This document shows, one piece after another, positions 8,791 through 17,201 of a DNA stretch of 64,000 bases. The position numbers were made by a program, and so were the translations under genes. Source of the stretch: Sulfuricurvum kujiense DSM 16994 (GTDB lineage Bacteria; Campylobacterota; Campylobacteria; Campylobacterales; Sulfurimonadaceae); assembly GCF_000183725.1 (NCBI RefSeq), contig NC_014762.1, positions 2,170,001-2,234,000 of the forward strand, in the 5' to 3' direction. The notes beneath the pieces were generated by a model. That model saw only the letters and a program-made list of their open reading frames with translations, was not told the DNA's origin and made no database searches. Position 1 is the first letter of the stretch; each line of letters begins with the position of its first letter.

Positions 8791-8868
8791 GAACGCCAAA
8801 GGAATGCATCCCTTTGGCTACGCTAGCCGCTATGGCACTAAAGCTTGTCCCTGAAGGGACAGATTTTC
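8791..8868 (+). repeat. Modular hairpin repeat (modules A and B)
   Basis: Module A is the stem GCCAAAGG/CCTTTGGC at 8795-8802 and 8811-8818, followed by CTACGCTA. Module B is CACTAAAGCTT followed by a GTCCC-tgaa-GGGAC hairpin (8847-8860) and CAGATTTT. The same module B is found at 36326-36420 with GCCCC/GGGGC instead. It lies between hpf and trxC, probably as the hpf terminator. Confidence 0.7.
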
Positions 8869-8877
8869 GAGGTTATA

Positions 8878-9309
8878 ATGTCTAAAATCAACGTCGTCTG
8901 CCCCCACTGCGGGGGTGTCAATGCTATCCCCATCAAAGATTCGTATGCTAAAGCCGCATGCGGTCACTGCAAAGCCTCGCTTCTCGATACCAAACCCATC
9001 TCGGTAGATACTTCCTCATTTGATCGACTTATGCTCAATGACGAACGTCTTATTATCGCCGATTTTTGGGCACCGTGGTGCGGACCGTGCCGAAGTATGG
9101 CACCGTCCTTCGAAGAAGCGGCACGCCATTTTCCCCTCAAAGCCCAGTTTATCAAAATCAACACCGAAGAGCAGCAGCACCTCGGGGGACGTTTCGGCAT
9201 CCGATCCATTCCGACCGTTATTGCCTTTAAAAACAACCGTATTGTCGATCAGTTCAGCGGAGCCTTGCCTGCTTCTCAAATTATCGCTTTCGTTAAAAAG
9301 CACCTGTAG
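8878..9309 (+). CDS. trxC: Thioredoxin 2 (zinc-containing)
   Basis: Thiol-disulfide oxidoreductase of the TrxC type, 143 aa. The N-terminus carries CPHCGG and CGHCKA, two CxxC pairs that should bind one zinc. The thioredoxin fold follows with the active site WCGPC and the cis-proline segment RSIPTV. The ATG at 8878 is preceded by a GAGG and gives the usual MSKINVVCPHC start. An upstream in-frame ATG at 8845 would begin inside the repeat. Confidence 0.93.
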   Translation: MSKINVVCPHCGGVNAIPIKDSYAKAACGHCKASLLDTKPISVDTSSFDRLMLNDERLIIADFWAPWCGPCRSMAPSFEEAARHFPLKAQFIKINTEEQQHLGGRFGIRSIPTVIAFKNNRIVDQFSGALPASQIIAFVKKHL

Positions 9310-9360
9310 CGATTAATCTTTTTTCGCTATTCTTCCTCACTTCATTCATCAGGAAAATAA

Positions 9361-9807
9361 ATGTATAACTGGATTTTGTGGTTTCATATCATCTCAATGG
9401 TCTCATGGTTCGCGGTGCTCTTTTACCTTCCCCGTCTTTTTGTCTATCACGTCGAAAACGGAACCAATAACGGATTTGTCGAAGTGGTCGAAGTGATGGA
9501 AATGAAGATATACAAATATATCGGTGTTCCGTCATTCTGGGCGACACTGCTCTCAGGGGTAGCTTTGATCGTTCTCTCGACAGCGCACTATAACGGGGTC
9601 AATGTATTTGCTATGGGGGGATGGATGCACGCGAAACTGACACTCGTCGCGCTTTTGGCAGTCTATTTCTTTTCTTTGGGAAGATACCGTTTAAAACTCA
9701 AAGAGAATACGGCGTATAAAAGCGGGAAGTTTTTCCGTATCTATAATGAAATCCCTACTTTACTATTAATGGGGATTGTCGCTCTCGTTATCGTAAAACC
9801 TTTCTAA
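9361..9807 (+). CDS. hemJ: Protoporphyrinogen oxidase HemJ
   Basis: A 148-aa membrane protein of the HemJ (UPF0093) family, which converts protoporphyrinogen IX to protoporphyrin IX in many bacteria without HemG or HemY. Four hydrophobic helices are seen. The N-terminal WILWFHIISMVSWFA carries the conserved histidine. The length is typical. It fits a heme-rich organism and complements hemB at 21.5 kb. It converges with der 14 bp downstream. Confidence 0.88.
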   Translation: MYNWILWFHIISMVSWFAVLFYLPRLFVYHVENGTNNGFVEVVEVMEMKIYKYIGVPSFWATLLSGVALIVLSTAHYNGVNVFAMGGWMHAKLTLVALLAVYFFSLGRYRLKLKENTAYKSGKFFRIYNEIPTLLLMGIVALVIVKPF

Positions 9808-9821
9808 GAGGTTTTACTTAA

Positions 9822-11357
9822 TTACCACATCGACCGTTTTTTATGCGGTTGCGGTTTCTTCTTCTGATTTTTCGCTTTCGCTTTAAAAAGAACCGGAGTC
9901 CCCTCAAAATCAAACTGCTCACGTAACTGATTCGTCAAATAGCGGCGATAACTGAAATGTAGCCCCTGCGGCTTGTTCATAATCAGTGCAATACGCGGAG
10001 GACGGATATCGTACTGCGTCGCAAAATAGAGGCGGATATTCATCCCGTTGATACTCGGGAGGATATGTTTGCGCATCGCCGCTTGGATAACCTCATTCAG
10101 TTTACCCGTCGAAATACGCTGTGAATAGTTCTCGTTGATTTTGAGGAGCATTTCAAAAATCTTGTGTACCCGCTGTTTGCTCTGCGCCGAAATCGTGATG
10201 ATCGGAGCATAGCTGAGGAATTTGAAGCGGTCGCGCACTTCGGCGATAATTTTGTCGTAATCTTCTCGCGGAGCCATATCCCATTTGTTCAGGACGATCA
10301 GACACGCCAGACGGTTTTTATCGACGAATCCCGCGATTTTCTCATCCAGATCCATAAACGGCTGTGACGCATCGAGGACAAGCAACGCGATATCCGCCGT
10401 CTCCAACATCTCTTCGGTACGCATAAGAGCGTATTTTTCAATCCCGAGGATTTTTCCCCGTTTGCGAATCCCCGCCGTATCGATAAAGGTGATCTTTTTA
10501 TCGTTGTATTCGACCGTTTCGTCGATCGGATCGATCGTCGTTCCCGCAACCGAACTCACCACCGAACGGTCTTCTCCGAGCAATGCGTTGAGGAGTGAAC
10601 TTTTACCGACGTTGACACGACCGATGATCGCCACTTTCATTTGATTGACGTCACCCGCTTCGTACTCTTTGACAATACCGCGATACGCCTCTTCAAGCGC
10701 TTCTATCGACGTTTCCTCTTCTTCGTCATCCTCTTCGGGAATAAAGAATCCGTCGTCCTCATCCTCATCTTCGAACTCGTCGTCCTCTGCCGAAGCTCTC
10801 ATAGCGGCATCAAAACCGTCCAGTTCATCTTCCGCAACAACGACATCATTTTCCGTTTTCACGATGGACGATTCGGGAAGTTCCGAAGCAATCCAGTTCA
10901 AAAGCGGCAAAAGGGATCGATTGTGGGCAACCGAAATTCCGAAAATTCGGTCGGTTCCGAATTCATAGTACTCCCACAGTTTTTCCTGCATCTTGTCGTT
11001 ATCGATTTTATTGACGACCAAAGCGATCGCTTTTCCCATAGATTCAAGCTCATAAAAAAGCTTTTTATCATCCTCTTCGGGGAGACTTTTCCCGTCCACC
11101 ATAAAGAGAATAATATCGGCTTCATGCGCTGCTTTGAGAGATTTCTCCTTGATGCGGTCGTAGAGTTCACACCCTTCGTCAAGCCCCCCCGTATCGAGGA
11201 TCTCTACTTCTTTGTCCACCACCACGGCAACACGCTTTTTAACATCGCGCGTCGTTCCCGCCTGTTCGGAGGTAATCGCATCGCGTTGTTTGAGCAAACG
11301 GTTAAAGAGGGAACTTTTGCCGACATTCGGACGACCGATGATCGCTAATTTTTTCAT
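9822..11357 (-). CDS. der: GTPase Der (EngA), ribosome assembly
   Basis: Double-GTPase needed for 50S subunit assembly. The first G domain starts at the N-terminus with GRPNVGKSSLFN and has DTGG. The second starts near residue 240 with GRVNVGKSSLLN and has DTAG. A KH-like domain forms the C-terminus and ends in a basic tail (KKKPQPHKKRSMW). At 511 aa it is longer than usual because of an acidic linker at about residues 175-230, with long runs of D and E, between the two G domains. Confidence 0.96.
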   Translation of the reverse strand: MKKLAIIGRPNVGKSSLFNRLLKQRDAITSEQAGTTRDVKKRVAVVVDKEVEILDTGGLDEGCELYDRIKEKSLKAAHEADIILFMVDGKSLPEEDDKKLFYELESMGKAIALVVNKIDNDKMQEKLWEYYEFGTDRIFGISVAHNRSLLPLLNWIASELPESSIVKTENDVVVAEDELDGFDAAMRASAEDDEFEDEDEDDGFFIPEEDDEEEETSIEALEEAYRGIVKEYEAGDVNQMKVAIIGRVNVGKSSLLNALLGEDRSVVSSVAGTTIDPIDETVEYNDKKITFIDTAGIRKRGKILGIEKYALMRTEEMLETADIALLVLDASQPFMDLDEKIAGFVDKNRLACLIVLNKWDMAPREDYDKIIAEVRDRFKFLSYAPIITISAQSKQRVHKIFEMLLKINENYSQRISTGKLNEVIQAAMRKHILPSINGMNIRLYFATQYDIRPPRIALIMNKPQGLHFSYRRYLTNQLREQFDFEGTPVLFKAKAKNQKKKPQPHKKRSMW

Positions 11358-11381
11358 AGACTTCCTAGTATGTATGCCTTT

Positions 11382-11399
11382 TCGGGACTGCTGTCCCGA
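11382..11399. repeat. Small hairpin with an ACTGCTG-type apex
   Basis: TCGGGAC-TGCT-GTCCCGA is a 7-bp perfect stem between der and the divergent phosphoribosyltransferase. The apex resembles the GGCACTGCTGCC apex of the large structured repeats, so it may be a degraded relative. Confidence 0.45.
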
Positions 11400-11474
11400 C
11401 GGCTGCGCTTGTATTGCGTTTTTCGCTGCGCTTTATTAATTGATGTTTTATTATAGCGCAGATGCCCTTATGAT

Positions 11475-11942
11475 ATGATTGCACCAATGATATACTATGA
11501 TTATAAACGATTTTGTACCGATGTTCAAAGTTTGACGAAGCAATGCGAAGCGTTTCGTCCCGATACCATTCTCGCCGTCGCACGCGGAGGAATGACCCTT
11601 GGCCATGCCCTCTCCATGGCTCTGGATGTCCGCAATCTGCAAAGCATCCGGACCGAAAGCTACGACGGGGAGGTCCAACGAAACAACATCAACGTGTACG
11701 GTTCATGCGATCTCTCAGCCTCAAAACGGATTTTGGTCGTCGACGATATTGTCGACAGCGGTCAGACTTTGATGCACTTAATGCCGTTTTTACGCTCGCT
11801 CAATCCTGCGGCCGAATTGAAAATCGCTACCCTCTTTACCAAACAAAGCGCTCTTATGCAGCCGGACTTTTCCTTACATGAAGCTACGGATTGGATTGAC
11901 TTTTTTTGGGAAAGAGATTTTTTAAAAGAGGGTTCGCTATAA
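11475..11942 (+). CDS. Phosphoribosyltransferase-family protein
   Basis: A 155-aa type I phosphoribosyltransferase fold. The PRPP-binding loop is ILVVDDIVDSGQTL near residue 90, and AVARGGMTLGHAL is the pyrophosphate loop. The substrate is uncertain; hypoxanthine/xanthine-type or a nucleoside-salvage role is possible. ATGs at 11475 and 11487 are both possible starts. MetK follows 42 bp downstream on the same strand. Confidence 0.85.
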   Translation: MIAPMIYYDYKRFCTDVQSLTKQCEAFRPDTILAVARGGMTLGHALSMALDVRNLQSIRTESYDGEVQRNNINVYGSCDLSASKRILVVDDIVDSGQTLMHLMPFLRSLNPAAELKIATLFTKQSALMQPDFSLHEATDWIDFFWERDFLKEGSL

Positions 11943-11984
11943 TCCGTGCAACCACAAATTTAAACATTTTTCCCAAGGATATTT

Positions 11985-13142
11985 ATGTCTAAAGAGTATA
12001 TTTTCACTTCTGAATCGGTTACCGAGGGGCATCCCGATAAAATGGCCGATCAAATCAGCGATGCGATTTTGGACTATATTATCGAACATGATCCCAAAGC
12101 ACGTGTAGCCTGCGAGACGCTCGTATCGAACGGGTTTTGCGTTATCGCAGGCGAACTCAAAACAACCACGTACGCCCCGATGCAGGAGATTGCCCGCCAA
12201 GTCGTACGGGAAATCGGCTATACCGATGCAACCTACGGATTTGATTACCGCTCATGCGCCGTCTTAAACGGTATCGGAGAACAATCCCCCGATATCAACC
12301 AAGGTGTCGATCAAAAGAGCGGCGAAATCGGTGCCGGCGACCAGGGGCTTATGTTCGGTTATGCATGCCGCGAAACCGATGTTTTGATGCCGCTGCCGAT
12401 CTATCTCTCCCACCGTCTCGCCGAGCGTCTGGCAAAAGTACGCAAAGAGGGGATTATCCCCTACCTCCGACCGGACGGAAAAACCCAGGTGAGTGTTCGT
12501 TATGTCGATGATAAACCGGTATCGGTCGAAACCGTTGTCGTCTCCACCCAGCACGCCCCTGAAATTTCTCAGGAAAAACTCCATGCCGATGTCATCGAAG
12601 AGGTCATTAAAGCGGTCATCCCAGCCGAACTCATGTCTCCAAACATCGTCTATCATATCAATCCGACCGGAAAATTCGTCATCGGCGGTCCTCAAGGGGA
12701 TGCCGGACTGACCGGACGCAAAATCATCGTCGATACCTACGGCGGAGCCTGCCCTCACGGCGGCGGCGCTTTCAGCGGAAAAGACCCCACCAAAGTCGAC
12801 CGTTCCGCCGCCTACGCCGCCCGTTATGTCGCCAAAAATCTTGTCGCTTCGGGGGCTTGCGAACGTGCAACGATTCAAGTTTCGTATGCTATCGGCGTCG
12901 TTCATCCTATCTCTATTATGGTAAATGCGCACGGAACGGCTGTAGTGCCTGAAGAGAAGCTCGAAGCGTGTGTCAAAGAGCTTTTTAACCTTACCCCTAA
13001 AGGGATTATCGAATCGCTTGATTTGCTCCGCCCTATTTATCGAAAAACAGCGACTTACGGCCATTTCGGGCGGGAACTCAGTGAATTTACATGGGAAAAA
13101 ACGGATAAGGTGGACGCTATCCGCAACTATCTGGGCCTATAA
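11985..13142 (+). CDS. metK: S-adenosylmethionine synthetase
   Basis: Makes SAM from methionine and ATP. The 385 aa match the family. The N-terminal [20 protein letters not shown] carries the ATP-binding histidine, the central [12 protein letters not shown] hexapeptide region is present, and the glycine-rich loop is [29 protein letters not shown] precedes the ATG. A bidirectional-looking hairpin terminator follows at 13176. Confidence 0.98.
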   Translation: MSKEYIFTSESVTEGHPDKMADQISDAILDYIIEHDPKARVACETLVSNGFCVIAGELKTTTYAPMQEIARQVVREIGYTDATYGFDYRSCAVLNGIGEQSPDINQGVDQKSGEIGAGDQGLMFGYACRETDVLMPLPIYLSHRLAERLAKVRKEGIIPYLRPDGKTQVSVRYVDDKPVSVETVVVSTQHAPEISQEKLHADVIEEVIKAVIPAELMSPNIVYHINPTGKFVIGGPQGDAGLTGRKIIVDTYGGACPHGGGAFSGKDPTKVDRSAAYAARYVAKNLVASGACERATIQVSYAIGVVHPISIMVNAHGTAVVPEEKLEACVKELFNLTPKGIIESLDLLRPIYRKTATYGHFGRELSEFTWEKTDKVDAIRNYLGL

Positions 13143-13175
13143 TTCTCTTTCCGTAACACTCTAACTGTAATATGC

Positions 13176-13207
13176 AAAAACCCCCTAATTTTTTAGGTGG
13201 GTTTAAA
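13176..13207 (+). terminator. Intrinsic terminator after metK
   Basis: A-rich lead-in, then CCCCCTAA-tttt-TTAGGTGGG with a TTT tail. It sits 34 nt past the metK stop and just upstream of the ferredoxin promoter. Confidence 0.7.
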
Positions 13208-13217
13208 ATTCTTCTGT

Positions 13218-13223
13218 TATAGT
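13218..13223 (+). promoter_or_regulatory. -10 element for the ferredoxin gene
   Basis: TATAGT is 31 nt upstream of the ATG at 13255. A strong AAGGAG at 13243-13248 lies 6 nt before the start codon. Confidence 0.5.
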
Positions 13224-13254
13224 TACCGCATATTTATCAACCAAGGAGAACCCT

Positions 13255-13539
13255 ATGGCAGTAGTCATTAATGATACCTGTATTAACTGCGGCGCTTGCA
13301 TCGACGAGTGTCCGGTAGAAGCGATCGTAGACGAGGACGATAACCCAACGGGTGAAGAAATCTATTACGTTTACGGTGACAAATGTGTCGAGTGTGTCGG
13401 TCACCATGATGAGCCAGCGTGTGCAACAGCTTGTCCAACTGAGGGTTGTATCACTTGGGATGAAATCGGTGCAAGTCCTGCACACCGTGATGATATCACG
13501 GCAGAAATGCGTTCTTCTAAAGCGAACGTCGTTAACTAA
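13255..13539 (+). CDS. 2[4Fe-4S] ferredoxin
   Basis: A 94-aa bacterial-type ferredoxin, a low-potential cytoplasmic electron carrier. The first cluster motif is CINCGACIDECP (CxxCxxCxxxCP). The second is CVECVGHHDEPACATACP, with an 8-residue insert between the second and third cysteines, as in the YfhL/Alvin-type ferredoxins. The long C-terminal extension ends SKANVVN. A strong RBS suggests high expression. I expect it to serve pyruvate or 2-oxoglutarate:ferredoxin oxidoreductases, but none are in the window. Confidence 0.9.
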   Translation: MAVVINDTCINCGACIDECPVEAIVDEDDNPTGEEIYYVYGDKCVECVGHHDEPACATACPTEGCITWDEIGASPAHRDDITAEMRSSKANVVN

Positions 13540-13557
13540 TCACTTATGATTTCAAAT

Positions 13558-13626
13558 GCCGAAGGGATTTATCCCTTTGGCTACACTGCTGCTAAAGCAT
13601 AAAGTTCGCCTTTTTCCCACAGATTT
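13558..13626 (+). repeat. Modular hairpin repeat (module A with a degenerate tail)
   Basis: Module A stem GCCGAAGGG/CCCTTTGGC with an ATTTAT loop at 13558-13581. CTACACTGCTGCTAAAGC follows, and the segment ends near CCCACAGATTTTA, echoing module B. It lies after the ferredoxin stop and is the likely terminator. Confidence 0.65.
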
Positions 13627-13682
13627 TATACTTTCTCGTTTTTACCCTTCCTTCTTTAATATTACTTAAATTATTGTTTCGC

Positions 13683-13688
13683 TATAAT
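13683..13688 (+). promoter_or_regulatory. -10 element for ndk
   Basis: TATAAT in the context CGCTATAATCC, 38 nt upstream of the ndk ATG. Confidence 0.6.
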
Positions 13689-13726
13689 CCGCCTCTATTT
13701 TATACACACAAAGAACAGGAGCATTG

Positions 13727-14140
13727 ATGGAACAAACGTTGTCAATCATCAAGCCTGACGCCGTAGCAAAAGGTGTCATCGGAAAAATTTTAGATCGTTT
13801 CGAAAGCAACGGCCTTAAAATCGCGGCTATGAAAAAAGTTCAACTCTCTCGTCAAGACGCTGAAGCGTTTTACGCAGTACATGCTGCTCGCCCTTTCTTC
13901 AACGATCTCGTTGATTTCATGGTAAGCGGTCCGGTTGTTATTACCGTTCTTGAGGGTGAAAACGCTATCCTTAAAAACCGTGATTTGATGGGTGCAACCA
14001 ACCCTAAAGAAGCTGCACCTGGAACTATCCGTGCAGACTTTGCTGAAAACATCGATGCAAATGCCGTTCACGGAAGTGACTCTGCTGAAAACGCTGCAAT
14101 TGAAATCGCGTTTTTCTTTTCAGGGCGCGAAATTTCATAA
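13727..14140 (+). CDS. ndk: Nucleoside diphosphate kinase
   Basis: Transfers the gamma phosphate between nucleoside triphosphates and diphosphates. The 137 aa are normal for the family. The start [13 protein letters not shown] is canonical, and the catalytic His lies in NAVHGSDS near the C-terminus. ATG at 13727 is chosen over an adjoining in-frame TTG at 13724 because AGGAG at 13717-13721 is then 5 nt away. It heads the run ndk-yceD-rpmF-plsX-fabH. Confidence 0.97.
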   Translation: MEQTLSIIKPDAVAKGVIGKILDRFESNGLKIAAMKKVQLSRQDAEAFYAVHAARPFFNDLVDFMVSGPVVITVLEGENAILKNRDLMGATNPKEAAPGTIRADFAENIDANAVHGSDSAENAAIEIAFFFSGREIS

Positions 14141-14145
14141 TTGCC

Positions 14146-14517
14146 ATGAAAATAGCATTTAAGAAATTGGGATCACAGCCGCTTCATTTTGAGGCAAATA
14201 GTGACAAAGCTTTTTTTTCGGGTGATTTAATCCTTAAAAAAGGCAATCTAGCCCAATTAAACGGTACAATTACAGGGAGTATTTCGATTCCCTGCGACAT
14301 TTGTGCCGAAGAGGTAGAAAAATCTTTAAATGAAGAAGTTTCTTTTTACCTAAGCGATGGGATATATGAGGGCACTGACGAAGAGTTGGATGTCGTCGAA
14401 ATCGACCGATCAATGATTGATATGGAAGAACTTCTCAACGCGGAAATCGAACTGATCAAAAGCGACTATTTTTGTTGCGAAAACTGCGAAGGAACCTCGT
14501 TAGATCGAGAATTCTAA
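14146..14517 (+). CDS. yceD: YceD/DUF177 family protein
   Basis: A 123-aa member of the DUF177 family, which is almost always encoded just upstream of rpmF and is linked to 23S rRNA processing or ribosome assembly. It carries a CDIC pair in the middle and CCENC near the C-terminus, four cysteines that could bind a metal. It starts 5 nt after the ndk stop and precedes rpmF across a hairpin repeat. Confidence 0.85.
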   Translation: MKIAFKKLGSQPLHFEANSDKAFFSGDLILKKGNLAQLNGTITGSISIPCDICAEEVEKSLNEEVSFYLSDGIYEGTDEELDVVEIDRSMIDMEELLNAEIELIKSDYFCCENCEGTSLDREF

Positions 14518-14530
14518 TTTTCGCAAGTGC

Positions 14531-14592
14531 GCTGGGCATCCCGCCGAGGGAAACCCAGTGTTAACGTAGCCGAGGGGATGTATTCCCTCGGC
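14531..14592 (-). repeat. Modular hairpin repeat, reversed module A
   Basis: GCCGAGGG/CCCTCGGC stem at 14569-14592 in reverse orientation to the other module A copies (reverse complement has CGGCTACGTTA). It is preceded by a CTGGG/CCCAG stem at 14532-14558. It lies between yceD and rpmF, so it may tune transcription or protect the rpmF message. Confidence 0.6.
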
Positions 14593-14623
14593 GTTTAAAT
14601 CAAAGTAGAAAGGACTATAAAAG

Positions 14624-14773
14624 ATGGCAGTACCTAAAAGAAGAGTGAGTCATTCTCGCGCTGCAAAACGCAGAACTCACTATAAAATTTCTCTAGCGCG
14701 TCCCGTAAAAGATAAAGACGGCACGTACAAATTGTCTCACTATGTCAACCCGACAACCGGTGAGTATAAATAA
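14624..14773 (+). CDS. rpmF: 50S ribosomal protein L32
   Basis: A 49-aa ribosomal protein starting [19 protein letters not shown]. It has no cysteine, so it is the zinc-free (C-minus) type of L32. AAAGGACTATAAAAG precedes the start. It sits in the conserved yceD-rpmF-plsX-fabH order, 3 bp before plsX, coupling ribosome and phospholipid synthesis. Confidence 0.97.
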   Translation: MAVPKRRVSHSRAAKRRTHYKISLARPVKDKDGTYKLSHYVNPTTGEYK

Positions 14774-14776
14774 TCA

Positions 14777-15766
14777 ATGATTAGAATTGCAATTGATGCA
14801 ATGGGCGGGGACTTCGGTCCCGAACCGATTGTTAAAGGGACACTTGAAGCACTCAAAGAGAAGAGTTTTCAACCAATTCTAGTTGGTAAAAAAGATGAAA
14901 TTTTATCTTTATTACCCAAGGGCTATAAAGATAAAATTTTAATTGTCGATGCAGATGATGTGATCGACATGGGCGATGCGGCAACCGATGCGCTAAAGCG
15001 GCAAGAAAGCTCTATCTATAAAGCGATAGAACTTGTCAGAAACGGCGAAGCCGACGGCGTTGTCAGTGCAGGACACAGCGGTGCGACTATGACACTTGCA
15101 ACACTGCGATTGGGACGTCTTAAAAATGTTTTACGTCCGGCTTTGGTTACCTCGATGCCGACAAAAAGCGGCAAGCGAAGTATCCTAATGGATGCGGGTG
15201 CCAATGTCGACTGCAAAGCGGAGCATCTTTTTCAATTCGGGATTATGGGATACTACTATGCCCATGACATGTACAAACTGGATAATCCGAGAGTCGGATT
15301 GTTAGCCAACGGCGAAGAAGACTCAAAAGGAAACGAAGTTACCAAAGAGGCATTCAAAATGCTCGAAGGGCAAAAGGGGTTTATCGGAAACGTTGAAGGG
15401 AACAATATCTTCGACGGAAGCTGTGACGTTATCGTATGTGACGGCTTTATCGGAAACCTTGTCCTTAAAGCATCTGAGGGTGTGGCATCGACCATCAGCT
15501 TTTTTATCAAAGAGTATATCCGAAAATCGCCTGTTGCGATTACCGGCGCGCTTTTGATGCGCAAAGTATTTAAACTGCTTAAAAAGCAGATCGATTACGC
15601 TGAAATCGGCGGTGCCCCATTGGTAGGTATCAAAGGGTGTGCTATCGTCAGTCACGGAAAAAGCAATCCAAAAGCGATCAAAAATGCGATTTTTCAAGCG
15701 ATACGCTATGTCAATACCGGCGTAAATGAGCATATCGAAAACCGTCTTGAAGAGCTTAAAAAATAA
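14777..15766 (+). CDS. plsX: Phosphate acyltransferase PlsX
   Basis: Makes acyl-phosphate from acyl-ACP for glycerolipid synthesis, acting at the membrane surface. The 329 aa start [21 protein letters not shown], which is the family hallmark, and include the [15 protein letters not shown] segment. It begins 3 nt after rpmF and is followed 25 bp later by fabH. Confidence 0.97.
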   Translation: MIRIAIDAMGGDFGPEPIVKGTLEALKEKSFQPILVGKKDEILSLLPKGYKDKILIVDADDVIDMGDAATDALKRQESSIYKAIELVRNGEADGVVSAGHSGATMTLATLRLGRLKNVLRPALVTSMPTKSGKRSILMDAGANVDCKAEHLFQFGIMGYYYAHDMYKLDNPRVGLLANGEEDSKGNEVTKEAFKMLEGQKGFIGNVEGNNIFDGSCDVIVCDGFIGNLVLKASEGVASTISFFIKEYIRKSPVAITGALLMRKVFKLLKKQIDYAEIGGAPLVGIKGCAIVSHGKSNPKAIKNAIFQAIRYVNTGVNEHIENRLEELKK

Positions 15767-15791
15767 ACGTCGATTCCTATAAAGGCTAATT

Positions 15792-16793
15792 ATGTACGCT
15801 GCGTTTCGTTCTATCGGAGCTTATGTTCCCACTAAAATTCTTACCAATGCTGAACTCGAAGTAATGGTTGATACCAGTGATGAGTGGATCACCAAACGTA
15901 CCGGCATCAAAGAACGGCATATTGCGGCAGAGAATGAAACCACCAGCGATATGGGTGTCAAAGCGGCCCAAAAAGCAATAGATCGTTCAGGAATCGATAA
16001 AAGCCAGATCGATATGCTTATCTGCGCGACTATCTCTCCCGATTATTTTTGTATGCCCTCTACCGCTACGATCATCGCTACCAAACTCGGTCTTGAAAAA
16101 ATCACCGCATTTGATGTATCCGCCGCATGTACCGGATTTGTGTATGCACTCAGTGTCGCCAAAGCATTTATCGAATCGGGAATGAAAAAAAATGTCCTGA
16201 TTGTCGGGGCCGAACGGCTAAGTACCATTACCGACTATACAGACCGCGGAACCTGTATCCTCTTTGGGGACGGTGCCGGAGCCGCACTTATCACTGCAAC
16301 GGAAAATAAATCCGAAGCGATCATCGATATCCATACAGGATCAGACGGTGCGTATGCTGATTTATTGATGACTCCGAATGGTGGAAGCGGTTCAGCCCAT
16401 GATGAGCTTGACCGTGAAGCGGCAGGATGCTTTATGAAAATGAAAGGGAACGAGACGTTTAAAGTTGCCGTCCGTACCCTCACTAACGACGTTGTGGAAA
16501 TTTTGGAACAAAATAATATCCTCTCTTCCGCCATTACCCATTTCGTTCCCCATCAAGCCAATTACCGTATTATCAAAGCGGTCGGTGATGCACTTGAGCT
16601 CAAAGACGAACAAGTCGTATTGACTGTTGAAAAATACGGAAATACTTCAGGTGCATCGATCCCTATGGCCATCAACGATATTTATGAGTCAGGACGTTTA
16701 CAGGAAGGCGATTTGATGCTCCTTGATGCATTCGGCGGCGGTTTGACCTGGGGAAGCGCCCTTGTTCCGTTTGCTGGCAAAGGTATCCGCTAA
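15792..16793 (+). CDS. fabH: 3-oxoacyl-ACP synthase III (KASIII)
   Basis: Starts fatty acid synthesis by condensing acetyl-CoA with malonyl-ACP. The thiolase-fold protein has 333 aa with catalytic Cys113 in SAACTGF, the His motif PHQANYRI and the Asn in [10 protein letters not shown]. The length is slightly above the E. coli enzyme. It is the last gene of the rpmF-plsX-fabH cluster. Confidence 0.97.
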   Translation: MYAAFRSIGAYVPTKILTNAELEVMVDTSDEWITKRTGIKERHIAAENETTSDMGVKAAQKAIDRSGIDKSQIDMLICATISPDYFCMPSTATIIATKLGLEKITAFDVSAACTGFVYALSVAKAFIESGMKKNVLIVGAERLSTITDYTDRGTCILFGDGAGAALITATENKSEAIIDIHTGSDGAYADLLMTPNGGSGSAHDELDREAAGCFMKMKGNETFKVAVRTLTNDVVEILEQNNILSSAITHFVPHQANYRIIKAVGDALELKDEQVVLTVEKYGNTSGASIPMAINDIYESGRLQEGDLMLLDAFGGGLTWGSALVPFAGKGIR

Positions 16794-16834
16794 AAAACTC
16801 CTGCTACAATTACAGATCTATTCAAAGGTCTGTA

Positions 16835-17200
16835 ATGATTTATTCCAATCCCCTTATCTACATCGAACTTCACGAGAGTGAAATCCCCTGGCTAAAAATT
16901 TTCACCCATACAGCTCATAAAGAGTTTTCAGAGTGTTCCAAAGAAGAAAAGAAAGCTATCTTCGATGCTCTCGATATTATCGAAAAAGAGATGCTCGCAT
17001 ACTTTGTACCTGAAAAGATCAATATCGCATCGTTTGGAAATATGTTACCGAGAGTCCATTGGCATATCATGGCACGTTTTAGTGATGACAGCTATTTTCC
17101 TGAACCGATGTGGGGGGCTAAACAAAGAGAGGGATTTACATTAAAGACTCCGATGGAGCCTTTTTTAGAGAAAGTAAAAAGGGAATTAGATTCCCTTTAA
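16835..17200 (+). CDS. HIT-family protein
   Basis: A 121-aa protein with the histidine-triad core RVHWHIMAR: the second and third His of HxHxH are kept, including the catalytic one, and the first is replaced by Arg. The family hydrolyses or transfers nucleotides from dinucleotides or AMP conjugates. The substrate is unknown. A TACAAT box lies at 16805-16810, and a 9-bp inverted repeat (16810-16818/16827-16835) covers the RBS up to the start codon. Confidence 0.8.
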   Translation: MIYSNPLIYIELHESEIPWLKIFTHTAHKEFSECSKEEKKAIFDALDIIEKEMLAYFVPEKINIASFGNMLPRVHWHIMARFSDDSYFPEPMWGAKQREGFTLKTPMEPFLEKVKRELDSL

Positions 17201-17201
17201 A

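Noticed and set aside
10641-11348. 235-aa frame opposite der
   Set aside because: Antisense shadow of der, caused by its acidic linker and codon bias.
12264-13064. 266-aa open frame opposite metK
   Set aside because: The composition is typical of an antisense frame, and metK has complete family motifs.
13154-13160. Third TAACACT box near the end of metK
   Set aside because: The second repeat 11 bp later is missing and no gene with this control follows. It is a chance match.
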